64,000 nt of DNA from Acetobacter vaccinii (GCF_008365315.1 NZ_CP043506.1:1532001-1596000); one strand, 5' to 3'; positions 33,557-42,246 are shown, counted from the first letter of the stretch. Numbers and translations: made by a program. Notes: a model not told the origin generated them from the sequence alone.

Positions 33557-33705
33557 ACGCCGGCCCATCAAAAGCGGTGTGTGGCAGGCAGGGACTGCGA
33601 GGTCCCGGCATGCTCTCAAGGCTCGGCCCTGAGGTCTGAACAGGGTGCTTTGGCCCCCATTGGTTCAGGGTAAAACCAGGGACCCGCACATGGTTCTGGC
33701 TGAGG

Positions 33706-34350
33706 TCAGCTCGGCTGGCCAAAGGCTTTCAGGCGCAGGCTATCCTGGCGTTTGTGGCTGCGGTCCAGCATCGGGTTCAGGGCTGTTGCCTTGTTCCAGG
33801 CTTTTAGCGCGGCGGCACCATCATTGCGGTGTTCTTCCACCTTGGACAGCAGGGACCAGCTTTCAGCGTCCGTCGGGTCGCGCTGGAGGGCTTGGCCAAG
33901 GTCGGCCACGGCACCATCAAGTGCTCCGGCGACAAGCCGCATCTGTGCCCGGCTGCGCCACAGAATGGCCTGATCAGGTTGCAGGGCCAGCGCATCGCCC
34001 ATGTCTTCCACCGCATCATCAGGCTTTTCGGCGGTCAGGTCTTTTTCCGCCCGGCGCACGAGCAACTGCGTGGTGGGGGAAAGGCCAGAGGCGCGCAGGG
34101 CCTCCAACTGGGCTTGCAGGGTATGGGCCTCGTCCACAGTGCGGGCGTGGGCCAACTGCGTTGCCAGGGTGCTGACAAGCGCTGCCGTTGTGGCCGCAGG
34201 GGGCTGCTGGCTGTGCTGCGGTGCTGTGTTGGGGGTATTCTGGGCCTGCGGGGCGGCCTGGCCGACATGGGGCGCAAGAGACGCCGCCATCAGGGCGCTA
34301 AAAAGCAGAAACCCGTTTCCCCGCCTGGCGGAAAAACGGGTTTCTGGCAT
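33706..34350 (-). CDS. Secreted tetratricopeptide-repeat protein
   Basis: This 214-residue protein has a signal peptide (FLLFSALMAASLAPHVGQAA, cleavage near residue 34), then a Gln/Pro/Thr-rich linker and about three TPR-like helical repeats. These include VEDMGDALALQPDQAILWRSRAQMRL, GAVADLGQALQRDPTDAESWSLLSKV and AALKAWNKATALNPMLDRS. TPR domains mediate protein contacts; a periplasmic scaffold is likely. ATG 34350 gives the clean signal peptide. It lies 46 bases after rpmJ on the same strand. Partner unknown. Confidence 0.75.
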   Translation of the reverse strand: MPETRFSARRGNGFLLFSALMAASLAPHVGQAAPQAQNTPNTAPQHSQQPPAATTAALVSTLATQLAHARTVDEAHTLQAQLEALRASGLSPTTQLLVRRAEKDLTAEKPDDAVEDMGDALALQPDQAILWRSRAQMRLVAGALDGAVADLGQALQRDPTDAESWSLLSKVEEHRNDGAAALKAWNKATALNPMLDRSHKRQDSLRLKAFGQPS

Positions 34351-34396
34351 GACAGGCCGCAAGGCCCAGCCCCAAAAGGCTGGTCCTGGCATTGCC

Positions 34397-34522
34397 TTAG
34401 CCCTGGCGGGCTTTCATGCGGGGGTTCTTTTTGTTGATGACGTAAACCCGGCCACGACGACGGACCACACGGCAGTCTTTATCGCGCACCTTGGCTGACT
34501 TCAGGCTGTTTCTGATTTTCAT
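34397..34522 (-). CDS. rpmJ: Ribosomal protein L36 (bL36)
   Basis: This 41-residue bL36 of the large ribosomal subunit starts [20 protein letters not shown] and ends in the basic [11 protein letters not shown]. This is the Zn-ligand-poor variant found in many alphaproteobacteria: only one Cys remains of the four of the zinc form. ATG 34522 is chosen over upstream in-frame codons because it gives the exact family start. It stands apart from the main ribosomal operons, as is usual for this variant. Confidence 0.95.
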   Translation of the reverse strand: MKIRNSLKSAKVRDKDCRVVRRRGRVYVINKKNPRMKARQG

Positions 34523-34642
34523 GGCCCGTATTCTCCGCCTGTAACTGGTGAGTGCATAAACTTGTATAAGGTGGCACGGCACATACCGGGGCCGAGGCCC
34601 AGAGTCAAGATTCGCCGCTTTTCCGAAGCATTTTTCCTTGTC

Positions 34643-35605
34643 TCAGCCTGTTTTTTTTGTCGTTTGCGGGGTTTGCGGTCTGGCCAGCGTGCCCAGCGTG
34701 TCGGCAAGAGCGCGAAAGTCGCTGGCGCGGGGGGACCGTGGTCGCCATGCCAGCCCGATGGTGCGGCTGGCGGGGGCACCTGTCAACGGCTTGGAAACAA
34801 TGCGCCGCCCCTGGAGGATACCGCCATCAATGGCCATGGCGGGCATGATGGCAATGCCCAGTCCCAGTTCCACCATTTCCGCCATGCTGTGTAGCGACAT
34901 GGCGGTAAAGGTGGCGTCACTTTCCCCTTCCGACCCGTTGCGGCTGGGGCCTTGGCGGCAGATGGCCAGCGTCTGTTCGCGCAGGCAGTGGCCATCCTCC
35001 ATCAGCACCATGCTCTGGGCCGACAACTGCTCCACTGGCACTGCCTGCAAGGCTGCCAGAGGGTGCCCTGGGGGCATGATGACATGGAACGGGTCCTGCC
35101 AGAGGGGGTGGGTCTCGGTGCCATCACACAGGCAGGGCATGGCCAGCACGAGCATGTCCAACTGGCCTAGAGACAGTTTTTCCAGCAGGTGCTCGGTTGT
35201 ATCTTCCGTAATGGACAGGCTCAGGCGCGGAAAGTGCTCCCGCACGGTTGTGACGGCCTGCGGGATCAGGAAGGGGCCAATGGTGGGGATGATGCCAAGC
35301 CGCATGGGGCCAGTCAGCGGGGTGCGGGCGGCAGCGGCGATCTGCGGCACCGCCTCCAGCGCTAGAAGGGCCTGCCGCGCCCGCAAGGCAATTTCGTGCC
35401 CCAATGGAGTAAAGACAACCTTCTTGCCAACGGTGCGGTCCAGCAGGGTGGCATCCAGTTGGCGTTCCAGCGCCATAATGCCCGCTGACAGGGTGGACTG
35501 GGTGACCGCGCAGGCCGCTGCGGCCCGGCCAAAATGACGCAGTTCGGAAAGGGCGATCAGGTAGCGGAGTTGCTGGGCTGAGGGCAAAGGGAGCATGGCA
35601 GGCAC
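34643..35605 (-). CDS. oxyR: OxyR, peroxide-sensing LysR-type activator
   Basis: This 320-residue LysR-type regulator has its helix-turn-helix at about residues 10-65 (LRYLIALSELRHFGRAAAACAVTQSTLS). The redox Cys pair is present as GHCLREQTLAIC, with Cys207 and Cys216 nine residues apart, exactly as Cys199 and Cys208 of E. coli OxyR. Oxidation of this pair activates peroxide-defence genes. It is divergent from ahpC across a 169-base A+T-rich region, so it probably controls ahpC-ahpD directly. Confidence 0.93.
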   Translation of the reverse strand: MPAMLPLPSAQQLRYLIALSELRHFGRAAAACAVTQSTLSAGIMALERQLDATLLDRTVGKKVVFTPLGHEIALRARQALLALEAVPQIAAAARTPLTGPMRLGIIPTIGPFLIPQAVTTVREHFPRLSLSITEDTTEHLLEKLSLGQLDMLVLAMPCLCDGTETHPLWQDPFHVIMPPGHPLAALQAVPVEQLSAQSMVLMEDGHCLREQTLAICRQGPSRNGSEGESDATFTAMSLHSMAEMVELGLGIAIMPAMAIDGGILQGRRIVSKPLTGAPASRTIGLAWRPRSPRASDFRALADTLGTLARPQTPQTTKKTG

Positions 35606-35674
35606 CTGATAGAGGCGGAATGGATGAAGGGCGGTAAAATCATCGAACGAATCAATTATTCCTATATAAAATAT

Positions 35675-35690
35675 TCATTGGCTTAAATGA
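35675..35690. promoter_or_regulatory. Candidate OxyR site between oxyR and ahpC
   Basis: TCATT (35675-35679) and AATGA (35686-35690) form an inverted repeat with a six-base spacer, inside an A+T-rich block from 35650 to 35695 in the divergent oxyR-ahpC region. LysR-type proteins bind such interrupted dyads. The match to any OxyR consensus is only partial. Confidence 0.35.
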
Positions 35691-35774
35691 TAAAGCCGCG
35701 CCATACATGTCAACGCAGTCTCCGGTGCGGGTCGCGTCGGAGACACAATGCCAGTCTAGTTAAGGAGCAAGCAT

Positions 35775-36317
35775 ATGCTTACTGTTGGCGATAAGTTCCC
35801 CAGCTTCAACCTGACCGCCGTTCCGGGTGGCCCGGAAGGCCTGAAGGGGCAGTTTGTCCAGATTTCCGACGAGACAGATGCCGGCAAGTGGAAGGTCGTG
35901 TTCTTCTGGCCGAAGGACTTCACCTTTGTCTGCCCGACTGAAATCGTGGCTTTTGGCAAGCTTTCCAAGGAATTCGCGGATCGTGACGCCGTTGTCTACG
36001 GTGTGTCCATCGACAGCGAGTTCGTGCATCTGAACTGGCGTCTCCACCACGACGACCTGAAGGATCTGCCGATTGCCATGCTCGCTGACATCAAGCGCGA
36101 GCTGACAGAAGGCACGGGCGTGCTGGCGCGTGACGCGGGCGTTGCCCTGCGCGCTACCTTTGTGGTCGATCCGCAGGGCGTGATCCGTCACGTTTCTGTG
36201 AACGATCTGTCGGTTGGTCGTAACCCGCAGGAAATCATCCGTATTCTCGACGGTCTGCAGAGCGACGAACTGTGCCCCTGTAACTGGAAGAAGGGCGACG
36301 ACTTTATCAAGGTCTGA
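35775..36317 (+). CDS. ahpC: AhpC-type peroxiredoxin
   Basis: This 180-residue two-Cys peroxiredoxin reduces hydrogen, alkyl and nitrogen peroxides in the cytoplasm. The peroxidatic Cys53 sits in FTFVCPTE. C-terminal Cys167 and Cys169 in ELCPCNWKKG provide resolving thiols, the arrangement of the AhpC type that works with AhpD rather than AhpF. ATG 35775 is preceded by TAAGGAG. The next gene is ahpD, 202 bases on, separated by a hairpin. Confidence 0.95.
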   Translation: MLTVGDKFPSFNLTAVPGGPEGLKGQFVQISDETDAGKWKVVFFWPKDFTFVCPTEIVAFGKLSKEFADRDAVVYGVSIDSEFVHLNWRLHHDDLKDLPIAMLADIKRELTEGTGVLARDAGVALRATFVVDPQGVIRHVSVNDLSVGRNPQEIIRILDGLQSDELCPCNWKKGDDFIKV

Positions 36318-36330
36318 GCCTGACACTACC

Positions 36331-36358
36331 GTTCCCGGCGTGATAACGCGCCGGGAAC
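36331..36358 (+). terminator. Perfect hairpin between ahpC and ahpD
   Basis: GTTCCCGGCG (36331-36340) and CGCCGGGAAC (36349-36358) form a 10-bp perfect stem with an 8-base loop. No T-run follows, so it may be a partial terminator or an mRNA-stability element that sets ahpC above ahpD in expression. Confidence 0.6.
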
Positions 36359-36519
36359 CCCCGGTGTCGGTGCCCAGGGCTGCCGCATACGGGCTGGGGG
36401 CTATGGCCCCTGTGTGATGGCGCTGCCACCACCACGCCCTTCGGGGCCATGCACCACCTGCCACGGGCAGGGGTCTTCCATCATGAAATCGAACGCTTGC
36501 AAGGAAGGACAATAAAGCT

Positions 36520-37050
36520 ATGTCCATCGACTCCCTGAAGGATCGTATCCCCGATTACGCAAAGGACCTGCGGCTGAACCTCGGGTCTTTGGCGAATGAC
36601 GTCACGCTCAACCCGCAGCAGCTTGCAGGCACGTTCGTGGCCTCTGCCATTGCGTCGCGCAATGATGAGGTAACGCGGGCTGTTGTTGCCCATTTCGGCA
36701 GCGCGCTGTCCGAGCAGGCGCTAGCCGCCGCCAAGTCCGCCGCCGCCATTATGGGCATGAACAACATCTATTACCGCTTTGTGCACATGGCCGGTGGTGA
36801 TTACGCCAAGATGCCCGCACAGTTGCGGATGAGCGTGATCGGTAATCCGGGCATTGAAAAGACGGATTTCGAACTGTGGTGTCTGGCAGTTTCCGCCATT
36901 AACGGCTGTGACCTGTGCGTGACCAGCCATGAGAAAATTGTGCGTGAAGAACTTGGTAGTGCTGCTGTGCAGACAGCCGCCCGCATTGCCGCAACGGTGC
37001 ATGCCGTGGCTGTAACCTTGCAGGAAGTGGATGCGCTGAAAGGGGCTTAA
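36520..37050 (+). CDS. ahpD: AhpD alkylhydroperoxidase
   Basis: This 176-residue AhpD recycles oxidised AhpC through its own CxxC pair. Cys130 and Cys133 lie in [12 protein letters not shown], with His137 and Glu118 at the positions known from the Mycobacterium tuberculosis enzyme. The residue between the cysteines at 132, a catalytic-relay His in that enzyme, is Leu here. Length is normal. The ribosome site AAGGAAGG precedes ATG 36520. It probably shares the OxyR-controlled transcript with ahpC. Confidence 0.93.
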   Translation: MSIDSLKDRIPDYAKDLRLNLGSLANDVTLNPQQLAGTFVASAIASRNDEVTRAVVAHFGSALSEQALAAAKSAAAIMGMNNIYYRFVHMAGGDYAKMPAQLRMSVIGNPGIEKTDFELWCLAVSAINGCDLCVTSHEKIVREELGSAAVQTAARIAATVHAVAVTLQEVDALKGA

Positions 37051-37091
37051 GGCCCCGCAGGGTAGCCTGACCGTAGAGGGCAGGAGGGTCG

Positions 37092-37122
37092 CCACGCTGC
37101 CGGTCCATGACCGGGGCCGTGG
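37092..37122 (+). terminator. Stem-loop after ahpD
   Basis: CCACG/CGTGG outer and CCGGTC/GACCGG inner stems around a CAT loop (37092-37122), with a small internal mismatch. It lies 42 bases after the ahpD stop and could terminate the ahpC-ahpD transcript. No T-run follows. Confidence 0.4.
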
Positions 37123-37228
37123 CGGGCATCCGCATGTCTTGCAGAAACGCCATGGCAGTGCTTGGAGCGTATGGACTTAACAGTATGTAGGGGAAGCTGG
37201 TGTGTGACACAGTGCTCAAAGGGAGTGT

Positions 37229-37267
37229 CGCGCCACTTTCCGTTACAGAGTAAATTTTAAAGGAAAG

Positions 37268-37274
<7 letters not shown>
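37229..37274. repeat. Inverted repeat covering the 3' end of tRNA-Asp
   Basis: CGCGCCACTTTCC (37229-37241) and GGAAAGTGGCGCG (37262-37274) are perfect inverted repeats, with one more T-A pair outside and a 20-base A+T-rich loop. The right arm contains the tRNA 3' acceptor bases and the encoded CCA. On the tRNA strand this would let the trailer fold back on the acceptor end. Confidence 0.8.
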
Positions 37275-37344
<70 letters not shown>

Positions 37345-37384
37345 GTTCTCGGCGTTCATTCTCATGTGCGCCGGTATGTGTGGC

Positions 37385-37412
37385 TTTATAATGAATTTTT
37401 TTGGCTTGGCAA
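37385..37412 (-). promoter_or_regulatory. Promoter of tRNA-Asp
   Basis: On the minus strand TTGCCA (37412-37407) and TATAAA (37390-37385) are separated by 16 bases, a near-consensus housekeeping promoter. The -10 element ends 40 bases before the mature tRNA. Confidence 0.6.
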
Positions 37413-37449
37413 CAGGGTAAACGCGAAAAAAAGCACGAAAATGATTTTT

Positions 37450-37488
37450 TATGGCGATAGTCCGAAAAAACCGCGGACTACCGCCATA
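37450..37488 (-). terminator. Long hairpin downstream of the YceI gene
   Basis: TATGGCG-A-TAGTCCG (37450-37464) pairs with CGGACTA-C-CGCCATA (37474-37488): 14 pairs and one A-C mismatch, with a nine-base loop. It lies just after the YceI stop on the minus strand and before the tRNA-Asp promoter, as expected for a terminator, but the following bases on that strand are A rather than T. Confidence 0.5.
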
Positions 37489-37508
37489 AGCGATTGATAA
37501 GAAATGCC

Positions 37509-38117
37509 TTATTTGGCTTTTTCAAACGCGCCCGCAATGCTCAGCGTCACATCGTCACCGATCATGGGCAGATAGGTCTTGATGCCGTACTGGCTGCGCT
37601 GGATGGTGCCTGTGGCTTCAAAACCGACCGTGTAGGCCTTGTCCAGCGGATTCACGCCAGAGCCGATATAGCGGGCATGCAGCGTGACAGGCTTGGTCAC
37701 GCCATGCAGCGTAAAGTTGCCCTTGATGTCAGCCGTGCCCTTGCCGGTGGGAACAACCTGGGTGGATACAAACGTGGCGTTGGGGAACTGCGTGGCGTCC
37801 AGCCAGTTGGCTTCCTTCAGTTCTCCGGTCAGGACCGAGCTTGTTGTCTGCACGCTGCTGACGGGGATGGTGACATCCAGCTTCGATTTTTCAGGGTGTG
37901 CGCTGTTCAGGTCCAGGCTGCCCGACACGTTGGAGAACAGGCCGGAGTAGTTGGTAAAGCCAATGTGCAGCACCGAGAACGTGACCTGCGTATGGCCGGG
38001 TTCCACAGCGTAGTGGCCGCTTTCAACACTGGGGAAGGCCGGGGCAGCATGTGCTGCGGAAACGCTCAGCGCCAGTCCGAGTGTGGCAATGGCCAGGCGG
38101 GATGTCATGGATGTCAT
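37509..38117 (-). CDS. YceI-family periplasmic lipid-binding protein
   Basis: This 202-residue secreted lipocalin-like protein is of the YceI family, which binds polyisoprenoid or similar lipids. The signal peptide ends at AHAAPAF near residue 25. Motifs are SGHYAVEPGHTQVTFSVLHIGFTNYSGLFSNVSGSL and the HGVTKPVTLHARYIG segment, with ATGTIQRSQYGIKTYLPMIGDDVTLSI near the end. ATG 38117 is fixed by AAGGAG eight bases upstream. It is followed downstream by a long hairpin and then the tRNA-Asp gene. Confidence 0.92.
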   Translation of the reverse strand: MTSMTSRLAIATLGLALSVSAAHAAPAFPSVESGHYAVEPGHTQVTFSVLHIGFTNYSGLFSNVSGSLDLNSAHPEKSKLDVTIPVSSVQTTSSVLTGELKEANWLDATQFPNATFVSTQVVPTGKGTADIKGNFTLHGVTKPVTLHARYIGSGVNPLDKAYTVGFEATGTIQRSQYGIKTYLPMIGDDVTLSIAGAFEKAK

Positions 38118-38150
38118 CAAAAAAACTCCTTGGGTTGCAAAACGGGGGCG

Positions 38151-39008
38151 TTAGCCGAACTGAAAGCCCGAAAGGGGCTTGCCCAGCACGGTGTCGGCAT
38201 AAATGCGCTGGCCCTGATCTGGGCCAGCGGCACCTGCGGCCACCATCAGCGGCAGCAGGTGTTCCTCTCTGGGGTGGCTCACCCGTGCGCCGGGGGCGGT
38301 GTCCCAGTGGGTCAGCAGCCGGTCGCGTTCGGGCGCAGGGGCACAGGTGGCCGTGGCCAGCCATGTGTCAAAATCCTGCGCGGCCTGATTGGTGGTGGGG
38401 GAGCCAGACATAAAGTGCCGCAGATTGTGGTAGGACATGCCCGTGCCAACAATCAGGATATTGCGGTCCCGCAGCGGGGCGATGGCGCGGCCTATGGCAA
38501 TATGGGCCTGGGGGTCCATGTCTGTCCGCAGGGACAGCTCAACCACCGGAATATCGGCATCAGGAAAAGCCAGCATGAAGGGGATGAACACCCCATGGTC
38601 CAGCCCGCGTGTGTCATCCTGGGCGGACGGCAGTCCGTTTTCCTGCAACAGCAGGCGGATCGCGCGTGCAACATCAGGCGCGCCTGGGGCTGGGTATTTC
38701 AGCTCATAGGTATGGGGTGGAAAGCCATAGTAATCGTATATCAGCGCGGGCTGGGCCGATGCTGTGACCGTAGGCACGGCTTCTTCCCAATGGCCGGAAA
38801 CAACCACAATGGCGTCTGGCTTGCGGGGCAGGCGTGTGCTCAGGTCACGCAGAAACTGCGCCATGGTGTCCCATGTGCCGGGCCAGTCCATGAAAAAGCA
38901 CGGACCGCCCCCATGGGGGATAAACAGGACAGGCTGCCTTTGGGCGGTCTGTTCGCTGTTGTGGGGATGGGGGGCAGAGGCTGCAAAAGGCTGCCCGCTG
39001 GCGGTCAT
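38151..39008 (-). CDS. DODA/YgiD-type extradiol ring-cleavage dioxygenase
   Basis: This 285-residue LigB-superfamily dioxygenase is of the 4,5-DOPA-dioxygenase-like (DODA/YgiD) group. The expected metal-binding His positions are seen in LFIPHGGGPCFF, SGHWEE and GLDHGVFIPFMLAFP. HPREEHLLPLMVAAGAAG contains the later His of the active site. The plant-type DOPA activity is not assured for bacterial members. ATG 39008 gives a normal-length enzyme; upstream in-frame codons would add about 46 unlikely residues. The yceI gene lies 30 bases downstream. Confidence 0.88.
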   Translation of the reverse strand: MTASGQPFAASAPHPHNSEQTAQRQPVLFIPHGGGPCFFMDWPGTWDTMAQFLRDLSTRLPRKPDAIVVVSGHWEEAVPTVTASAQPALIYDYYGFPPHTYELKYPAPGAPDVARAIRLLLQENGLPSAQDDTRGLDHGVFIPFMLAFPDADIPVVELSLRTDMDPQAHIAIGRAIAPLRDRNILIVGTGMSYHNLRHFMSGSPTTNQAAQDFDTWLATATCAPAPERDRLLTHWDTAPGARVSHPREEHLLPLMVAAGAAGPDQGQRIYADTVLGKPLSGFQFG

Positions 39009-39167
39009 GGCCGTTATCCTTGCCGTGATGAGGTGCGGCTTGGACTGTGCGGGTAAAGTGGGGGGATGATAATCCGCGTTGTGCGGAAGATATCTCACAC
39101 CATGGGTGCGAGGGCAGGGGGCCGGTGGCGGGCGACCCTGGGTCATCCCGCCACCGGCTGGCCTGAC

Positions 39168-39695
39168 TTATTTGGCTTTGGCGGCTTCCAGAGCCTTGAC
39201 GATAAATTCGCCCGCTTCTTCCTTGGTGCCCCAGCCTGTCACCTTCACCCACTTGCCTTTTTCAAGGTCCTTGTAGCGGGTGAAGAAGTGCTCGATCGCC
39301 TTGACGGTGATTTCGGGCAGGTCGTCCACGGTGGCAACCTTGCTGTATTCCGGGTGCACCTTGTCGTGCGGCACGCAGATGATTTTTTCGTCCTGACCGG
39401 ATTCGTCTTCCATCTTCAGCACGCCAATCGGCCGGGCGCGGATCACGCAGCCGGGGATCACGTTGGTGGGGGTCAGCACCAGAGCGTCCGTCGGGTCGCC
39501 ATCGGCGGCCAGCGTGTTGGGGATAAAGCCATAGGCCGTCGGGTAGGCCATGGGCGTAAACAGGAAGCGGTCAACCACAAGGGCACCGCTTTCCTTGTCG
39601 ATTTCGTATTTGACGGAAGAGCCCTGCGGGATCTCGATAACGACATTGATGTCGGACGGAACGTCCTTGCCAGCGGAAAGTTTTGAAACGTCCAT
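39168..39695 (-). CDS. ppa: Inorganic pyrophosphatase (family I)
   Basis: This 175-residue Mg-dependent soluble pyrophosphatase pulls biosynthetic reactions by hydrolysing PPi. Motifs include VVIEIPQGSSVKYEIDKESG, FTPMAYPTAYGFIPNTLAADGDPTDALVL (with the metal-binding DGDPTD), and KVHPEYSKVATVDDLPE with EHFFTRYKDLEKGKWVKV. Length is standard. ATG 39695 gives the exact family start MDVSKLSAGKDVP. It stands alone on the minus strand. Confidence 0.96.
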   Translation of the reverse strand: MDVSKLSAGKDVPSDINVVIEIPQGSSVKYEIDKESGALVVDRFLFTPMAYPTAYGFIPNTLAADGDPTDALVLTPTNVIPGCVIRARPIGVLKMEDESGQDEKIICVPHDKVHPEYSKVATVDDLPEITVKAIEHFFTRYKDLEKGKWVKVTGWGTKEEAGEFIVKALEAAKAK

Positions 39696-39815
39696 GAGAC
39701 AGGCTCCACTATAAATGGACATTGAAAATGCGTCCGACCCTATCCGCCTGCCCGGCACTTGCCAAGAGAGAGGGCACGAAAGTGCCTCTGTGGAGGATTT
39801 TCGTGTGCTATACCC

Positions 39816-39843
39816 TTGCCAAATGGCTCAGGTTGCGTAATCA
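39816..39843 (+). promoter_or_regulatory. Possible promoter of the CAU tRNA
   Basis: TTGCCA (39816-39821) and TAATCA (39838-39843) are spaced by 16 bases, ending 13 bases before the tRNA. The -10 match is fair only. The -35 sequence and spacing equal those of the tRNA-Asp promoter. Confidence 0.4.
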
Positions 39844-39856
39844 GGAAACCGCCTGC

Positions 39857-39930
39857 GCGCCCGTAGCTCAATTGGTTAGAGCGGGCCGCTCATAACGGCT
39901 TGGTTGCGGGTTCAAGTCCTGCCGGGCGCA
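39857..39930 (+). tRNA. tRNA with CAT anticodon (probably Ile2, else Met)
   Basis: Acceptor GCGCCCG pairs with CGGGCGC. D-arm TAGCTCAATTGGTTAGAGC, anticodon loop CTCATAA in the stem GCCG/CGGC, and T-arm GCGGGTTCAAGTCCTGC complete it. Discriminator is A and no CCA is encoded. The variable/T-arm segment GCTTGGTTGCGGGTTCAAGTCC resembles lysidine-modified tRNA-Ile2 more than elongator tRNA-Met, but the identity is not certain. Confidence 0.85.
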
Positions 39931-40006
39931 GGCGCTGGCCACTCTGTGGCGGTTGCCTGCGGGTCTGTCTTTACCGTCCATTCATATCTTTCGGGGGCTC
40001 GTCATC

Positions 40007-41686
40007 ATGGCATCCTATCAATACGTCTATGTGATGAAGGACCTGACAAAGTCCTATCCGGGTGGGCGTGAGGTCTTCAAAGGCATTACCCTGTCCTTCA
40101 TGCCGGGTGCCAAGATCGGTATCCTGGGTGTGAACGGTGCGGGTAAGTCCACGCTGCTCAAGATCATGGCCGGTCTGGACAAGGAATATGGTGGCGAGGC
40201 CTGGGCGGCCGAAGGTGTGCGCGTGGGCTACCTGGAGCAGGAGCCCCGGCTGGACCCGGCCCTGACCGTGGGTGAAAACGTTGCCCTGGGGTTTGGTGAC
40301 CTCAAGAAAGCGGTTGACCGCTTTAACGAAATTTCTGCCCGCTTCGCCGAACCCATGGACGACGAGGAAATGACAGCCCTGCTGGCCGAACAGGCCGAAC
40401 TGCAGGAAAAAATTGACGCCGGTGATGGCTGGGAACTGGACCGCAAGCTGGAAATCGCGCTGGACGCCCTGCGCTGCCCGCCTGCCAACAGCCCGGTGGA
40501 CAAGCTTTCGGGCGGGGAAGCCCGGCGCGTGGCCCTGTGCCGCCTGCTGCTGGAAAAGCCAGAACTGCTGCTGCTTGACGAACCGACCAACCACCTCGAC
40601 GCCGAAAGCGTTGCCTGGCTGGAAAAAACTCTGCGTGACTACGATGGCACGGTGATGGTCATTACCCATGACCGTTACTTCCTCGACAACGTCACCAACT
40701 GGATTCTGGAAATCGAACGTGGGCGCGGCATCCCGTTTGAGGGCAACTACTCCGCCTGGCTGACCCAGAAGCGCAAGCGTCTGGCCCAGGAAGAAAAGGA
40801 AGAGAGCGCCCGCCAGCGTGCCCTTGCAGCGGAACAGGACTGGATTAACGCCAGCCCCAAAGCCCGCCAGACCAAGAGCAAGGCACGTATTGCCAAGTAT
40901 GAGGAAATGCTGGCTGCCAGTGCTGACAAGGTTGGTGGTGTGGCTGACATTGTCATCCCCCCTGGCCCGCGTCTGGGTGGCACCGTGATCGAGGCGGAAA
41001 ACCTGAGCAAAGGCTATGGTGACCGCCTGCTCATTGACAACCTCAACTTCAAGCTGCCCCCCGGTGGCATTGTCGGTGTTATCGGCCCCAACGGTGCGGG
41101 TAAGTCCACCCTGTTCAAGATGATCATCGGGCAGGAAACACCCGACTCGGGCGCACTGCGGATGGGTGACACGGTCAAGCTGGGCTATGTTGACCAGTCC
41201 CGTGATGACCTGGATGCCAACCGCACGGTGTGGGAAGAAATTTCCGGCGGGACAGACGTGATCTACCTTGGCAAGCGTGCCGTGCCGTCACGCGCCTATG
41301 TCGGGGCGTTCAACTTCAAGGGCTCCGACCAGCAGAAAAAGGTCGGCGTGCTGTCCGGTGGTGAGCGTAACCGCGTGCATCTGGCCAAGATGCTGCGGCA
41401 GGAAAGCAACGTCATCCTGCTTGACGAACCGACCAACGACCTTGACGTTGACACCCTGCGCGCGCTGGAAGACGCCTTGGCGGAATTCCCCGGCTGCGCG
41501 GTTGTGATCTCGCATGACCGCTGGTTCCTTGACCGTCTGGCAACGCATATCCTTGCGTTCGAGGGTGACTCCCACGTTGAGTGGTTTGAGGGTAACTTCC
41601 AGGCTTATGAGGAAGACAAACGCCGTCGCCTTGGCCCGGATGCGACCGAGCCCAGCCGTATCCGCTACCGCCCACTGGCCCGCTAA
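40007..41686 (+). CDS. ettA: EttA, ABC-F translational throttle ATPase
   Basis: This 559-residue ABC-F protein with two ATPase domains binds the ribosomal E site and tunes the first elongation steps to energy status. Walker A motifs are GVNGAGKST and GPNGAGKST. Signatures LSGGE occur in both halves, and Walker B motifs read LLLLDEPTNHLD and VILLDEPTNDLD. The family start YQYVYVMKDLTKSYPGGREVFKGI matches EttA (YjjK). ATG 40007 is chosen over an upstream in-frame ATG at 39953, which overlaps the tRNA flank. Confidence 0.95.
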   Translation: MASYQYVYVMKDLTKSYPGGREVFKGITLSFMPGAKIGILGVNGAGKSTLLKIMAGLDKEYGGEAWAAEGVRVGYLEQEPRLDPALTVGENVALGFGDLKKAVDRFNEISARFAEPMDDEEMTALLAEQAELQEKIDAGDGWELDRKLEIALDALRCPPANSPVDKLSGGEARRVALCRLLLEKPELLLLDEPTNHLDAESVAWLEKTLRDYDGTVMVITHDRYFLDNVTNWILEIERGRGIPFEGNYSAWLTQKRKRLAQEEKEESARQRALAAEQDWINASPKARQTKSKARIAKYEEMLAASADKVGGVADIVIPPGPRLGGTVIEAENLSKGYGDRLLIDNLNFKLPPGGIVGVIGPNGAGKSTLFKMIIGQETPDSGALRMGDTVKLGYVDQSRDDLDANRTVWEEISGGTDVIYLGKRAVPSRAYVGAFNFKGSDQQKKVGVLSGGERNRVHLAKMLRQESNVILLDEPTNDLDVDTLRALEDALAEFPGCAVVISHDRWFLDRLATHILAFEGDSHVEWFEGNFQAYEEDKRRRLGPDATEPSRIRYRPLAR

Positions 41687-41747
41687 CCGGCCTGCCGTGG
41701 TCCCGTTCCCGCATGGCCTGCAACGCTGTGGGGAAGGGGGCTGAGGC

Positions 41748-42245
41748 ATGGATATTCGCTCTGTCAGAACACCAAGGCTGGTACTCCAGCCTGTCCGCTG
41801 GTCCGACATAGAGGACATGGCCCGGCTCAAGGCCGACAGCGGGGCTTTTGGGCGTATGCTCGGCGGGGTCTGTACCCGCCAGCAGGCCGAGCGTGAAATG
41901 GCGGATGACATTGCCTTCTGGGCCTGTCACCGCGTTGGCATTTTTACCATACAGGAAAACGGACGTTTTGTGGGCATGACCGGCCTGCATGACCGACCGG
42001 ATGGCAGGGGCTTTGGGCTACGGTTTGCCCTGTTCCCCTGGGCCAGTGGGCGTGGCCTCGCGCGTGAGGCTGCGAATGCGGCCCTTAACGTTGCGCATGA
42101 TGCGGGCATGCGCCGGGTTGTGGCTGTGGCAGCGGAAAATAATCTGGCCTCCCGCACGATCCTGGGCAGCATAGGCATGCGCCACACCGACAGCTTCACC
42201 CGTAACGGGCAGGTGATGGAAGTGTACGAGAGTATCCGCGGATAG
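41748..42245 (+). CDS. GNAT N-acetyltransferase (RimJ/RimL-like)
   Basis: This 165-residue acetyl-CoA-dependent acetyltransferase of the GNAT_3 (RimJ/RimL-like) group starts with RTPRLVLQPVRWSDIEDMARL. FVGMTGLHDRPDGRGFGLRFALFPWASGRGLAREAANAAL contains the acetyl-CoA-binding RGxA region, followed by VAAENNLASRTILGSIGM, typical of the fold. Acceptor unknown. It follows ettA by 61 bases and ends at a strong terminator. Confidence 0.85.
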   Translation: MDIRSVRTPRLVLQPVRWSDIEDMARLKADSGAFGRMLGGVCTRQQAEREMADDIAFWACHRVGIFTIQENGRFVGMTGLHDRPDGRGFGLRFALFPWASGRGLAREAANAALNVAHDAGMRRVVAVAAENNLASRTILGSIGMRHTDSFTRNGQVMEVYESIRG

Positions 42246-42246
42246 C

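Noticed and set aside
37494..39056. Long open frame antisense to YceI and the dioxygenase
   Set aside because: It crosses two supported genes and an intergenic gap and has no recognisable domain.
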